A DNA stretch of 64,000 nt from CAWAHD01 sp963781785 (GCA_963781785.1 CAWAHD010000002.1:1798001-1862000), one strand, 5' to 3'. Numbered from the stretch's first letter, positions 10,801-24,749 are shown. Program-made: numbers and translations. The notes: generated from the letters alone by a model not told the origin.

Positions 10801-12411
10801 AGCTGGTGGAGTCCTGGGCTCCGTTGGTGTCAAATCCGTAAGCGAAGGTGTTCTCGGTCCCGTCGGGCAGGACCCGGATGATCCGGCCGCCGAACTCGTT
10901 GGCGCCGGAGGTCGTGTTGCCGTCCGTGACGATCGGAATGACATTGCCTGCGGCATCCGTCGTCACGCCGATGAACGCCGGAGCCCTGCACCGGAACAAT
11001 GATCGGCGAGGTCGGCAACGGTGCGACCGGCGTCACCGTCACGTACAGTCCGGACGCCAGGTCGCTGACAAACAGGCTGCCGCCGTAGTCAGGCGGCGCA
11101 TTCGGCGGCGTAAAGGTGGTGTACCGACCCGGCGGTCGTGCTCGATGACACCGTTGCCGTCAGCGCGAGGCTTTGCGAGAAGTAGCCGTACTGGTCGAAG
11201 GCGATGCTCTCGAAGCGTCGGAACTGGGTGGAGACCGCCCCGATATCATCGACGGTCCCCGGCGAGGTCACGGTGGCTGGCAACGTCACGCCCGTGCCGA
11301 TCAACAGCTCGCCCTCTGATCCTTGGATCCCGCTATAGCCCGGACGTGCCGGAATCCCCCCGGCCGCCGGAGTGCCAAAATCGGTGAATATCGAGAAAAT
11401 CTCGATTGTTGTAATCTGAGTTGGATGCCGTCAGACCCACGATCGGACCGGTATTCACGATCGCGGACGATGTCGTGCCGTTAGACAGCACGATGCTCGT
11501 GGCCACCGGCTCGCCCAGATTTGTCTCGCTGACGCCGGCGGGCAAGGTCGCATTACTGATCACCTGGCCGGGGGAGTAGCTGGTCGACTGGAAGTAGAGG
11601 GCGGCAAAGGTACCCGAGGTCGAGCTGATCCCGCTGCCGGCGATCAGGCCGCTCAAGAACGACTGGTCCTGGACCGGCGGAATCAGGATCGCCGTCGGAT
11701 TGATGTTGAACTTGAGCGACGACAGCCCGTCCGTCATCTGGACGAACACGCCCATCAGCGTGCCGTTGGGCGCGATCTCGAAGATGACGTTCTTGTTGGG
11801 ATCCGATCGGTCAACGCTGCTGACGAACATCGCCGGCGAGCCGTTGAAGATCCCTTCGGCATCGAACGTGATGCTGTACCAGTTCACCAGGCCGGTCGAG
11901 GTGCACCAGTGAGTTGGCGGCCGGCGTCGCCGGTGTCGAATTCGTGGGGTCGATCTGGCTGAGCACGGTATTGAGGTCGAAGAAGACGCTCGCCTGTCCG
12001 GTGGCGGGGTCAACGCGGTAGATCACGCCCGGCCGGTTGACCGCGCCGGCAGAAGCGTTGTCGCCGGCTCCCCGCGAGATCGCGTACACGTCGTTGCCGA
12101 AGACGCCGCCGGGGCCCGCCGCGATCGTCACGATGTCACCGCCGAAACGACGAGGCCGGCGTCAACTCTGACACTGACGTGATCGGGGCTTGAGTGTCCA
12201 AGGTCGCGGTCGTGTTCTCCGTGACCGTCACGATGCCGAGGTCCGCGTTCGTGGGCGTGGCCGCCGCTGTGAAGCTCGCCTGGAGCGGAAACGTTGCCAC
12301 AACCGGCGCCATCAGGCTCCTTGTCTCCAGCGGCATGGGTCGATCGAGCTTGATGTTGCGACGACGTCGCTCTGCTGTGCCGCGCGACCGCGGTCGGGAT
12401 GGCTGAGACAT
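7849..12411 (-). pseudogene. Large secreted subtilisin-like (S8) serine protease with an EF-hand motif, split by about nine indels
   Basis: The start at ATG 12411 has a good RBS (AGGAG). The N-terminus carries RPMPLETRSLMAP, resembling the LE-x-R-LL motif near the start of many planctomycete surface proteins. The three S8 catalytic motifs are all present but in different frames: Asp in AVVDTGVD (about 10592-10609), His in GHGTPVAGVIA (about 10425) and Ser in GTSMSAAIVTG (about 9275). A Gly-rich tract (about 9600-9690) precedes the Ser motif. An EF-hand-like loop (DTNHDGLITAQEL, about 8880) and a Ser/Thr/Pro-rich tail follow. Coding runs on through about ten ORF pieces separated by single-base shifts, with almost no in-frame nonsense codons between shifts. 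This suggests sequencing errors in GGC/GCC-rich DNA. Real decay cannot be excluded, so it is filed as a pseudogene. If intact it would be about 1,500 residues. Confidence 0.65.
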
Positions 12412-12964
12412 TCCATTATCTCCTAACCTTGACTCGTCCGTCCTGGACCGAGGCCGAGATCACGGCAAACTACAATATCGGCGCAGGCGGCGCATGAAGA
12501 TGAATCGAAACGAACCGAGATGGCGTCGAAATCGATCAAACCCGCATGCGCAGATTACCTGGTCATACTCTGAAAATCGGCCGAAACCGCCTGAGACAAT
12601 CAGCCAAAGACTCCGCGAGCTCCGAAAAATCGGATATTCCCGACAGCTTCCGCTTTTCGAGACGACCTCGGAACCGGCGACGGCACCACAGGAAACTCAT
12701 TCCGTAAGTCTCTTTCCAAATGTGAGTTATGCATCGAATGTACGTTCCGCTCACTGACGAACCTGGGCACGTCCTCGATCGGAGGCAGTTCTTTGCATCG
12801 TGCGCGCGGGAGCGAGGCGCTTGCGGATGCTCGCCAGTCGGTTCCGCTCAGTCCCGAGAACGGCGGCTTCGAAAAGACGCTGGTTTCTATATTGCAGGCG
12901 TTCGAGCCGGACGTCAGGCTGCAAAGCCTGACCGACATCTGCGTGATGCGTTCCTTCGGTGCGG
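12412..12964. other. Intergenic gap between the protease and the TPR-sulfotransferase genes
   Basis: About 550 bp, less GC-rich than the flanks. Short ORFs on both strands have no recognisable features and look random. It probably holds the protease promoter next to its RBS. No repeat or hairpin stood out. Confidence 0.4.
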
Positions 12965-15202
12965 TTAGCAGAGCGTCTTGGAATCGCGAGTCACCGCGGG
13001 CGCCGCCTCCTGGTGGCGAGGGAGCGCTGCAAACAGGTCAGCCAGCTCTGTCTCGTAGTTGCGCCAGCGACCCACCGACGTCCGGTAGATCGGCTGGCGC
13101 ACCTGCGCGAAGCTGGCAGTGCGAACCGCTCGGCGCGTACGGTGGAATTCGAGGCACGCGGGCTCCCACTCGAGTTCGCACGCGGCCAGCAGCCGTCGCG
13201 CGGTCCCTTCGAGATCGGCCACAGTCTCCTCGTAGTCGAATTCATGAATCGGCACGGGCAGCACCGCGCGCCAGTGATCCATCACGCGATCGTGCTGTTC
13301 GAAGCGCGAAGCGATGTGGTGCACGTCGCTCGTCCAGCGGACGGTCCGAAAACCAGTGATCCAGCACGAAACGGCCACGTCGCGGAGGTCTCGGCGGCAG
13401 TGGATCAGCACGGCGTGCGGAAACAGCGTGGCCAGGAGCCCGAGATGGAGATAGTTGTCGGGCATCTTGTCGGCAATTCGCGCCGACTTGCCGCCGTCGA
13501 TCTGGTGGAGCCGGTATTCGTGCCAGGCGGCCAGGCGGCGTGCGGCCTCGCGAGTGAGCAGGCCAATACAGGCCAGGGGGGGTTGGTCACTATTCAAGAC
13601 GTCGGGAAGCGCCTTGAAATCCTCTCGGGCCAGGGTCAGCTCGCCGGCGCCGTGGCATCGGGAATGGCTGGCGAGTATCTGCTCGATCAGGCTGGTTCCC
13701 GATCGGGGGAGACCGACGACGAAAATCGGCCGCCGTGTGTCCACGCCCGCCCCGCCCAGCCGTGAGAAGTGAGCCGGACCGATTGCCTCGATCAAACCCG
13801 AAACCAGGTGCTCGTGTTCGGCTGGATCGTACGCAAGTTTTCGGCGCTCTCGCTCTCCCTTTGCCAAACTGTTGGCCTCGCGCGCGCAGAGGGCGGCGCC
13901 GGCGAAGCGACCCTGGCCGTCGTGGACACCCGCCAGGCCGAACAGCAAGTTGAGACGGGCCGGGTCGGCGGCGTCGGCGCGAGCGAGCCGCTCTTCGATG
14001 AGTGCACGATCGGCATCCGCCAGCTTGCCGCCCTTGAGCAAGGCCAGCCGCCCCAGGGCCGGACCGACCGATGGCTCGGCTTCCATCGCCGCACGGAAAC
14101 ACGTCTCGGCCGCGTCGAAGTCGCCGAGCTTTTCGTAAACGCCGCCCAGGTTGACGTGCGCGATCGTGTCCTCCGGCCGCAGCTCGAGCGAACGTCGATG
14201 GTGCTCGGCCGCTTCCTCCAGCCGGCCGGCTTCCTGCAAGAGCCACCCGAGGGCATTGTGGGCGGCAGCCTGGCCAGGATCGAGGTTGAGCAATCTCTCG
14301 TAGCAGGCGGTCGCTTCCTCGAACAACTGTCGCTCGACCAGGGCCTCGGCTAGCAGGCCGAGGAATGCGAGCGACGCCGGCTCGAGCTCGGACGCCCTGC
14401 GCAGCCAGGGCAAAGCCTCGTCCCACCGCTCAACTTGCTGCAAGGTCAGACCGAGACTGACGTGGGCCTGAGCCAGAGAAGGGTTGAGCCGCACGGCTTC
14501 GCTGTAGCACTGGATGGCGTCGGGATACTCGCCCAGGGCGCGATGGGCATTTCCCAGGTTGTTGTGGGCCTCGGGCAGATGGGGCTGGAGAACGACGGCC
14601 TCCCGGCAGTGCGGTAGCGCTTCGCCGGGCCGCCCGAGGTCCAGCAGGAGCTGGCCGAGGTTGGTCTGCGCCGCGCCGAGCCTGGGGTCGAGTGCGATGG
14701 CTCGGCGAAAGTGCTCGAGCGCGAGATCGGTGGATTCGAGAGCGCGGAGCGCCGTTCCCAGATTGGTGTGCGCCGGCGCATCCTCGGGCCAGCGCTCGAG
14801 TACGGCCCGAAAGGCCTCGGCGGCCTCGGCGGGTCGGCCCAGCGCATGCAGGGCGATGCCGAGATTGTTGTGGACGGCCGGATCGTTCAACCCCAATTCG
14901 AGGGCCGCTCGACAGCACGAGACAGCCCTGTCAAACTGGCCTAAAGCGCGATAGGCCTCTCCTAGCGTCGCGCGGAAGACGGCCGCAGCGGGGCGCAAGG
15001 CGACCGCCCGGCTAATGAGGTCGACGGCAAGCCGGGACTCTCCCTGCTGGTGCCGCGCGAGCCCCAGAAGGTGGAGCGCATCGGCGTGGACCGCGTCGCG
15101 GCCCAGGATCGACTCGTACAACCGAGCCGCCGCCATGAGGTCGCCGGACTGATGCATCCGGACCGCACTGGCGAATTCGTCGCGCGAGATCGTCACCGCC
15201 AT
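12965..15202 (-). CDS. TPR protein with C-terminal sulfotransferase domain
   Basis: The start is set at ATG 15202 (MAVTISRDEFASAVRMHQSG), 32 codons inside the longest ORF, because the upstream residues do not look like coding sequence. About 745 residues. Residues about 5-480 are consecutive 34-residue TPR units (for example ALELGLNDPAVHNNLGIAL and VRLNPSLAQAHVSLGLTL). The C-terminal 260 residues are a sulfotransferase-family domain. The PAPS-binding loop is PIFVVGLPRSGTSLIEQILA, followed by CHGAGEL and, further on, a 3'-phosphate-type segment HCRRDLRDVAVSCW. TPR-sulfotransferases of this type are common in planctomycetes and proteobacteria; substrates are usually unknown (glycans or protein tyrosines). 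No signal peptide, so cytoplasmic action is inferred. The frame is intact. Confidence 0.87.
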   Translation of the reverse strand: MAVTISRDEFASAVRMHQSGDLMAAARLYESILGRDAVHADALHLLGLARHQQGESRLAVDLISRAVALRPAAAVFRATLGEAYRALGQFDRAVSCCRAALELGLNDPAVHNNLGIALHALGRPAEAAEAFRAVLERWPEDAPAHTNLGTALRALESTDLALEHFRRAIALDPRLGAAQTNLGQLLLDLGRPGEALPHCREAVVLQPHLPEAHNNLGNAHRALGEYPDAIQCYSEAVRLNPSLAQAHVSLGLTLQQVERWDEALPWLRRASELEPASLAFLGLLAEALVERQLFEEATACYERLLNLDPGQAAAHNALGWLLQEAGRLEEAAEHHRRSLELRPEDTIAHVNLGGVYEKLGDFDAAETCFRAAMEAEPSVGPALGRLALLKGGKLADADRALIEERLARADAADPARLNLLFGLAGVHDGQGRFAGAALCAREANSLAKGERERRKLAYDPAEHEHLVSGLIEAIGPAHFSRLGGAGVDTRRPIFVVGLPRSGTSLIEQILASHSRCHGAGELTLAREDFKALPDVLNSDQPPLACIGLLTREAARRLAAWHEYRLHQIDGGKSARIADKMPDNYLHLGLLATLFPHAVLIHCRRDLRDVAVSCWITGFRTVRWTSDVHHIASRFEQHDRVMDHWRAVLPVPIHEFDYEETVADLEGTARRLLAACELEWEPACLEFHRTRRAVRTASFAQVRQPIYRTSVGRWRNYETELADLFAALPRHQEAAPAVTRDSKTLC

Positions 15203-15298
15203 GCGCCAAGGCTCTTCCCAGACCTGGGACGGCGTCGTTTTACCGAGTCTCCGACCGTGCCATCCTTGCGGCCGGCAGTCTTCCGGGAGGCCGATCAC

Positions 15299-15344
15299 AG
15301 GATGGGGCGAGGGCCTTCGATCGCTCGCGGGCCAGCCCCATCCT
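15299..15344 (-). terminator. Inverted repeat downstream of the DUF3467 gene
   Basis: AGGATGGGGC (15299-15308) pairs perfectly with GCCCCATCCT (15335-15344) around a 26-base loop. It lies between the DUF3467 stop and the start of the TPR-sulfotransferase. There is no clear U-tract, so termination is only a possibility. Confidence 0.4.
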
Positions 15345-15363
15345 GAACGGGCCTGTCACTCAT

Positions 15364-15765
15364 TCACTCACTCCACGACACCCTGAGGTCCGACTCGACC
15401 AGGGCCCGTATAGGCCTGAGGCGTTGCGCCGTGCGCCGCCTCACGTCAAGCTCGATCGAGCCGAAGGTCCCTTCGTGGCGCTGGATCGTCATGCCCAGGG
15501 CGGTCAAGAGCCGCTTGGCCGTGTAGAAGTTCATCACGATCCGCTGGTTGGCCTTCACGTCCTGCCGGCCGGTGGCGAACGGCTGGGGATTCAGCCCGAA
15601 GTCCAGGATGACCTCCTCGGGGGTCGCCGTGACCCGGCAGAAATTCGAGTACGAGGGCAGCGTGGCGGAATCGTCGACGACGACTTCGGTCTGCTGCTGC
15701 TGCGCCTGCGGCGTCGGGATGGTCGGTCGGCCTTCCATTGCTTCTTTGCCTTCTTTCTCGCTCAT
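15364..15765 (-). CDS. DUF3467 family protein
   Basis: A 133-residue protein from ATG 15765, chosen because GGAG lies a few bases upstream and the longer ORF extension overlaps the next gene without looking like protein. The N-terminal 25 residues are polar and Gln-rich (PQAQQQQ). The core reads SNFCRVTATPEEVILDFGL then NQRIVMNFYTAKRLLTAL and IQRHEGTFGSIELDV, which is the DUF3467 pattern known from planctomycetes and archaea. Function unknown. It lies about 165 bp downstream of waaA on the same strand, with a possible terminator after it. Confidence 0.82.
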   Translation of the reverse strand: MSEKEGKEAMEGRPTIPTPQAQQQQTEVVVDDSATLPSYSNFCRVTATPEEVILDFGLNPQPFATGRQDVKANQRIVMNFYTAKRLLTALGMTIQRHEGTFGSIELDVRRRTAQRLRPIRALVESDLRVSWSE

Positions 15766-15931
15766 TGCTCGCTCCGAAGTTCTTTGAGACAGCCGCACCC
15801 CTGGCAAGCACGGAAGATCCGACACGGCGGGTTGGAGATAGCGGCCTTCCCACATTCCAAGTGAGCATACCATTTCATCGAATCGCCATTGAAAACGCAA
15901 GCCGGAGGTCGAATTGGCAAGGAAACCTTGG

Positions 15932-17245
15932 TCAGGCGCTCTGCCTGGCGACCGAGGCTTCGACCAGGCGATCGAGCTCGAATAGGGTCCGGCCGGCGGC
16001 CCCATTTTGAGCGAGAACGAAGTCGCGGCCAGCCGCTCCTCGAGCATGGGCGGCCTCCGGATCCTCGAGATCGGCCAGCAGTCCGAGGGTCAACTCACCC
16101 GCGTCGGCCACTTGCCGGGCCGCGTTGCGCTTGAGCAACTGCTCCACCGTCTCCCGAAAGTTGGCGATGTGCGGGCCGAACATCACCGACGCACCATAAG
16201 CGGCCGGCTCCATCATGTTCTGTCCGCCGCGGCCCGCGCACAGGCTCCCACCCACGAATGCCACGTCGGCTAGCCCCCAGATCGCCGACAGCTCGCCGAT
16301 CGTGTCCACCAGAATCACCGGCGGTGAGCCCGCCGACGTCTGCTTCACCGGAACGTTCAGCTCGCTGCGGCGGACCACAGCCTCGCCTTGGTGCTTGAGC
16401 CAGGCGGCCACTGCGTCGAACCGCTCGGCATGGCGCGGGACCAGGATCAACCGCAAACCCCGGTGCTGCCGACGGGCCGTGTTGTAAGCAGACAAGACCG
16501 CCGCTTCCTCCCCCTCCATCGTGCTGCCAGCCACGAAGACGAGGTCGGTCGAGGCCAGCCCCAAGAGCTGCCGCAGCTCCCGGGTCCGTGCGTTATTCCG
16601 GTCGCTCTCAAGGCCGTCGTACTTGACCGAGCCGGTGACACTCACCCGATGGCTGGGCACGCCCAGCTCCACAAACCGCCGGGCGTATTCCGCATTCTGA
16701 GCCGCCACAAAATCGATCCGTTCCAGCGTCCCGAGCAGGGGCCGCCGCAGGCTGAGGTAACCCCGATAGCTGCGCGGGCTGAGCCGGGCGTTGATGATCG
16801 CGACCTTGGCGGCCGCCCGCTTCGCGGCCCGGATCAGGTTGGGCCACAGCTCCAGCTCGACCAGCGCCAGAACGGTTGGCCGGATCCGGGCGATCGCGCG
16901 CCGGGTCGACCAGCTAAAATCCAGCGGAGCATAGAACGTGACCAGGTCGGGGTAGGTCCGGCGAGCCACAGCCAGCCCCGTGCTCGTTGACGTCGAGACC
17001 ACGACCTGCCAGCCCGGCCGGCGGCGGGCCATCTCGCGGACCAGCGGACGCAGCAGCAAGACCTCACCCACACTGACGGCGTGAAACCACAGACAGGGAT
17101 CATCCCCGATCCGCAGCGGAGCCTTGCCCAGCAGCTTCTCGCTCCACCCCTCGCGATACTTGCCCGCCCGAAGCCATCGATAACAGATCACCGGCGAGAA
17201 GACGACCAGGAGAGCCGTGTAAATCAAATTGAGCGCAAATGGCAT
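15932..17245 (-). CDS. waaA: 3-deoxy-D-manno-octulosonic acid (Kdo) transferase
   Basis: A 437-residue inner-membrane glycosyltransferase that moves Kdo from CMP-Kdo to the lipid A precursor. The N-terminal membrane anchor is ALNLIYTALLVVFSPVICYRW. The GT30 landmark LWFHAVSVGEVLLLRPL contains the conserved acidic residue. ALVELELWPNLI, INARLSPRSYRGY and the C-terminal VGGSLCAGRGGQNMMEPAAYG are characteristic of the family. The frame is intact and the length is near the usual 420-430 residues. Its presence indicates that the host makes a Kdo-containing LPS core and so has a true outer membrane. It may be co-transcribed with the DUF3467 gene downstream; no other lipid A genes are in the window. 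Confidence 0.93.
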   Translation of the reverse strand: MPFALNLIYTALLVVFSPVICYRWLRAGKYREGWSEKLLGKAPLRIGDDPCLWFHAVSVGEVLLLRPLVREMARRRPGWQVVVSTSTSTGLAVARRTYPDLVTFYAPLDFSWSTRRAIARIRPTVLALVELELWPNLIRAAKRAAAKVAIINARLSPRSYRGYLSLRRPLLGTLERIDFVAAQNAEYARRFVELGVPSHRVSVTGSVKYDGLESDRNNARTRELRQLLGLASTDLVFVAGSTMEGEEAAVLSAYNTARRQHRGLRLILVPRHAERFDAVAAWLKHQGEAVVRRSELNVPVKQTSAGSPPVILVDTIGELSAIWGLADVAFVGGSLCAGRGGQNMMEPAAYGASVMFGPHIANFRETVEQLLKRNAARQVADAGELTLGLLADLEDPEAAHARGAAGRDFVLAQNGAAGRTLFELDRLVEASVARQSA

Positions 17246-17572
17246 CGCGAGGGAATCCTTTCCCGGAACCGTGCCTCTTCCTTGCGTCCAGCGGACACGG
17301 CTCGTTCACGCAACTGCCGTGCCTGCACCCGATTGCCCGAACAGCTCGATTCCCGTACCCCAGGGCGCCGGTGACAAAACCGTCGCTTGCGCACCAAACC
17401 AGACATTCGCTTCGGGCCCTCGCTAGAGCCGGCTACTGTCTCGTAAGTCTTGGTTCGAGCGAGAGATCATGCACCGCGCCGACGCGCAAGTGACCTCACG
17501 TTAGGAATGATCATCGGCTCGCAAAGCCTCAAAAACGAAGGTTTGGCAATCTAAGGAAACTGGGCCGATCGA
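17246..17572. other. Gap between secA and waaA
   Basis: About 330 bp, both neighbours on the minus strand. It should hold the secA 3' untranslated region and the waaA promoter. No hairpin with a T-run and no gene was seen. Confidence 0.4.
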
Positions 17573-21200
<3,628 letters not shown>

Positions 21201-21373
21201 TGCCCCACCAGCCCCATAAAAGTATCGAGGATCGACGTGGTAAGTCGTTGAGAAACTTGATCTTAAATCAGAACGGCGGTCGCCGTCAAGCGACCGAGCC
21301 ACAAGTGCCGAACCCGTCAGCGCTTGCACAATATTCATGGGACGCGTGGTTCGCGGTCGATCGCCCGCGAACC

Positions 21374-21401
21374 GAAGGATGAAGGATGAAGGATGAAGGA
21401 T
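21374..21401. repeat. 7-bp satellite, GAAGGAT x4
   Basis: Four perfect tandem copies of GAAGGAT, upstream of secA. Confidence 0.9.
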
Positions 21402-21656
21402 GAACCGGAGAACCGCTGGATCGAAGGTGGGCTGGTGCATCCCTCTTCTCAGGCCAGGCGCCGTTTCCTGGCCCGGAAAGAGGTGGGCTTCCGCTTGGCA
21501 ATTGGGTTCAGTCGGTAATTTCCCGGCTCGAGCCATCGGCTGATTCGGCGGAAATGAGCCCGTCCACCGGTGTCATCTCGGCAGATGCCAGAGTGTGGTG
21601 AGAGCGCACACAACGAGCCTCAGCAAAAAATCACCTCGTTGCCCAACCCCTTACGC

Positions 21657-21990
21657 AAGTTGGAGTTCCGCAAGGGTTTGGAATAATCGGAAAAACGTAG
21701 GCTCATTTCCTAACCTTCGACATGAGTTGGAGTTCCGATAGGGTTTGGAGTAATCGATATATCCGGACCAAAATCGGGTGCCTTGCCGCATCTCAATACA
21801 GCAATTTGGGTTGTGAATTCCGACCGAATAATCGGACCTCACGGGGGAAAAGGAGGGTGTCGGCACATGTCCTTACCGGGATTGGCCTTGTGAATGGGTT
21901 TGGAATAATCGGAACTCGACGGTGAAAGCGCACCGATGTACTATCTCGTTAGAGGACTTCGGGTTGCGGATGAGTTTGGAATGATCGGAA
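21657..21990. repeat. Degenerate dispersed repeat around GGGTTTGGAATAATCGGAA
   Basis: Related copies occur at about 21657-21692 and 21725-21757 (both led by GTTGGAGTTCCG), 21894-21913 and 21971-21990, with a weaker one near 21808-21836. Spacings are unequal (about 68 to 150 bp), so it is not a simple tandem array. No coding potential. Confidence 0.65.
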
Positions 21991-22544
21991 CAGGGCATCG
22001 AACCCGCAAATCCGGCGAATCGCATTCAATTGGGATGGTCATGTCGGTCAATCGATCGAGAATAAACGGAGAATCGATCAGGCTTGCTGCGCCATGCCGC
22101 GGCGAAGCCGCTTCGTCCAATTGGAACGTCGATGTAGGTTGGTCTTGCGCGGGAGGAATTGACGGTTGCAACGGAACATGCGGTTTGACTGCCTGGTGTC
22201 ATTCATGCCGGCCGCCGGCGGGCACCGCGGCGTGAAGCCGGTCGTCGCGCCCGCGATCGAGGGGTGCGTCGGACACCAGCCGCAGCTCGGCCGGCAGATG
22301 ATACGGCAGGCCATCATCAGTGCTGAAAAATCGGCCGGCCACGACGATGCCCCAACGCGGCTGAGCCGCAACCAAGCACGAAATCCGAAATCTCAAATCC
22401 GAGAAGATGCGCGCACGGCGCGGGGATGTTACAGACGTAGACTTCAGGGCTGGAACCGAGCGATCACTCAACCGACAGACGCCGCTCTCGGTTGCGCTCA
22501 CCTCGTGCCGTTCGGAACCGGCACCTGCTTGCCGGCGCCACTCC

Positions 22545-22869
22545 TTAGTCCCCACGGAATGCCTTTTCCTCGACGATCCGGGACCCAAGCCGTTCGTTGA
22601 TTTGCCGCTTGAGCCCAGCGCGGTGGTCGTTGTTCTTGTAAACCGAGCGGGCCAGCTCGACGAACTTCGGGCCGAACTCGCCGTCGCGCTCGCAGCAGCG
22701 GATCTCATCTTCAATGTCCCAGAGCACCTGGTTGACTGAGCGCAGCTCGGCCGCCAATGCCTCAAGCGGCTCCGACATCAGGATCGTACGCTCACGGGCC
22801 GCCTGGAGCGTCTCCAGCTCGACTCTGACGTTCCGGAGTTTCTGCTCATCGTTGATCCGCTCGGCCTTG
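22545..22869 (-). pseudogene. Truncated duplicate of the DUF6165 domain
   Basis: The minus frame encodes SEPLEALAAELRSVNQVLWDIEDE and LARSVYKNNDHRAGLKRQINERLGS. It matches the C-terminal part of the DUF6165 gene at 23466 and following almost residue for residue. Nucleotide similarity starts near 22551 and ends abruptly near 22869, where the full copy goes on with the conserved LLDKITILEIK segment. The fragment therefore lacks the first part of the domain and the glycosyltransferase in front of it. It is best read as the remnant of a local duplication about 930 bp from its parent. Confidence 0.75.
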
Positions 22870-23465
22870 GTCGTCGGTCCTTCGTCATTACCAAGAACTA
22901 ACCGCTGACGGCGGAGGACGAATGACTAATGACTCAATGTCATCGCGCCGCTGGCGCTGCTGCTGGGTCCTACCTCCTTGCTGCAAAAAGCCTCGTCACC
23001 CTCGTCACCTCGTCACCCGCGGTGTTACAATCCGCAGGATGCTCACGAGCGGTGCTCCGGAGGGCCCCAAAATCTGCGCGACCGCGCGCGCGGCCAGCCG
23101 CGGGTGACGAGACGGGCTCGTCACACGCAGGGCATCTCGTCACCCGAGCCGGCACTCTCGGGAATCGACGGGCCTTGTGCCGCGGTGCAATCCGCTCATC
23201 CCGCAGAATCGCGGGAATCCTGCTGCGGATCAGCAGCGCGGCGCGGGCCGTGACGTTTCCGCTCGACGGCGTGGGATCGGCTCAATCTGTGGGATCGACT
23301 GGGCGTGCCGCTCCCACGGATTTGCGCGACGAGGCCAGGCGGGCGAATTACTCGGCCAGCCTGAGTGCTTCCGTGAAATGCGGGCCAACGGAATGGTCGA
23401 CACTGAGGTCGGCATCGATCCTGATCAACCGGGCATATTTCGTGCGGAACCTTTGCTTCGCGCGA
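22870..23465. other. Gap between the two DUF6165 copies
   Basis: About 600 bp, rich in short words such as CTCGTCACC and CGGGTGACGAG that recur in both orientations (22985-23150). No gene seen. Confidence 0.45.
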
Positions 23466-24745
23466 TCACCTCACTTCACGCTCGGCGTACGACTTCTCCT
23501 CCACGATGTGCGAGCCAAGCCGTTCATTGATCTGCCGCTTGATGGCCGCGCGCTGGTCGTTGTTCTTGTAGACCGACCGGGCCAGCTCGACGAACTTCGG
23601 GCCGAACTCGCCGTCGCGCTCGCAGCACCGGATCTCGTCTTCAATGTTCCACAACGCCTGGTTGACCGAGCGCAGCTCGGCCGCCAACGCTTCGAGCGGC
23701 TCCGACACCAGGATCGTACGGTCGCGGGCGGCTTGGAGCGACTCCAGCTCAACCTTGACGTTCCGGAGCTTCTGCTCATCGGTGATCCGCTCGGCCTTGA
23801 TCTCCAGGATCGTGATCTTGTCGAGCAGCTCGCCGGGGGCGGTCTCGATCACGACCGACCGGGTCGGCACCGTGTTCGGGATCAGCTTGCGCAGCTCGAT
23901 CGCGATTCGATCGAACACCGGCGCCCAGTCCAGGAACGTCTGCTGCCGGAAGATCCGCATCGTCGGGTACCACGGGTTGTCCTCGCGCCGAACAGCCAGC
24001 GCCAATCCGGCGTGGTCGAAAGCGGCATCCAAACCGGCACACCCAAAGCCCCAGCCAGGTGCGCCACCGCCGTGTCCGACGTGATGAACAGGTCCAGGCA
24101 TGTCAACACCGCCGCCGTGTCCATGAATGGACCCGTGTCGATGTCGAGCCGGCCACCCAGCTCGGTCACTTCAAACTTGCCGGCGATCTGGGCCAGTTGC
24201 TCAACTCCGTCGTTTTTCTGAAGACTGAAGAGCCGCACGCCGGGAACCCTCGCGATCGGCTCGAAGAACTTGAGCGGCACCGAACGGTGGTAATCGCCCG
24301 CATACTTCGGGTTGCCCTGCCAGTTGATCCCCACCTTGAACTCGGGATAGTTCGACAGCTCACGCCGCCACTTGTCGACGAGATTGGAATCGGTGGGGAT
24401 ATAAGGGACCTGGTTGGGTATCCTGCCCAGCGATGTGCCCACCAGGCCGGGCACCGTCAGCAATGGGGCATACACGTCATAGGCCAGCAGCGGCGCCCCC
24501 TGTGGGATCAGCACGTCGACGCCCGGACAACCGGTCACCAGCTTGATCAGCTTCTCCGGGCACTCGAAGATGACGCGCGCTCCCTGGCTCTTGAGGACCG
24601 GCGCATAGCGAATGAACTGCATGACGTCGCCGAATCCTTGTTCGGTGATCAGCAGGATCGTCCGGCCTTCCAGCGGAAACCCGTTCCGCTGCGGCTGGAT
24701 CAGCGGGCGGTTGGTGAGGAACGAGCCCGAAGCAACTTCCCGCCG
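23466..24745 (-). pseudogene. Glycosyltransferase (TPR-GT9-like C-terminal half) fused to DUF6165, 5'-truncated at a repeat array
   Basis: The first visible residues (SGSFLTNRPLIQPQRNGFP) lead into LEGRTILLITEQGFGDVMQFIRYAP, then VGINWQGNPKYAGDYHRSVPL, FSLQKNDGVEQLA and CLDLFITSDTAVAHLAGALG. This is the heptosyltransferase-like domain usually found behind TPR repeats. The frame breaks near 23990 (WRWLFGA / REDNPWYPTMRIFRQ). A DUF6165 domain follows (PGELLDKITILEIKAERI to VYKNNDQRAAIKRQINERL). Going upstream, an in-frame TGA lies at 24746-24748, exactly at the edge of the 75-bp repeat array, and no start codon with an RBS is visible. The TPR part is therefore missing, and the array probably displaced it. 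Likely non-functional as it stands. Confidence 0.72.
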
Positions 24746-24749
24746 TCAG

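Larger units (their letters stand above)
21201..22544. other. Repeat-rich intergenic region upstream of secA
   Basis: About 1.3 kb without a convincing gene. It contains a 7-bp satellite (21374-21401), a set of degenerate repeats (21657-21990) and an AT-richer stretch (21640-22080) unlike the GC-rich surroundings. From about 22200 the sequence becomes GC-rich again and may be gene debris linked to the DUF6165 fragment that follows. Confidence 0.5.

Noticed and set aside
12494..12757. Small plus-strand ORF (87 residues) in the gap before the TPR-sulfotransferase
   Set aside because: No convincing RBS, no recognisable motif, and composition typical of noncoding DNA here.
22929..24221. 430-residue plus-strand ORF over the glycosyltransferase/DUF6165 region
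   Set aside because: It is antisense to recognised domains and shows no features of its own.
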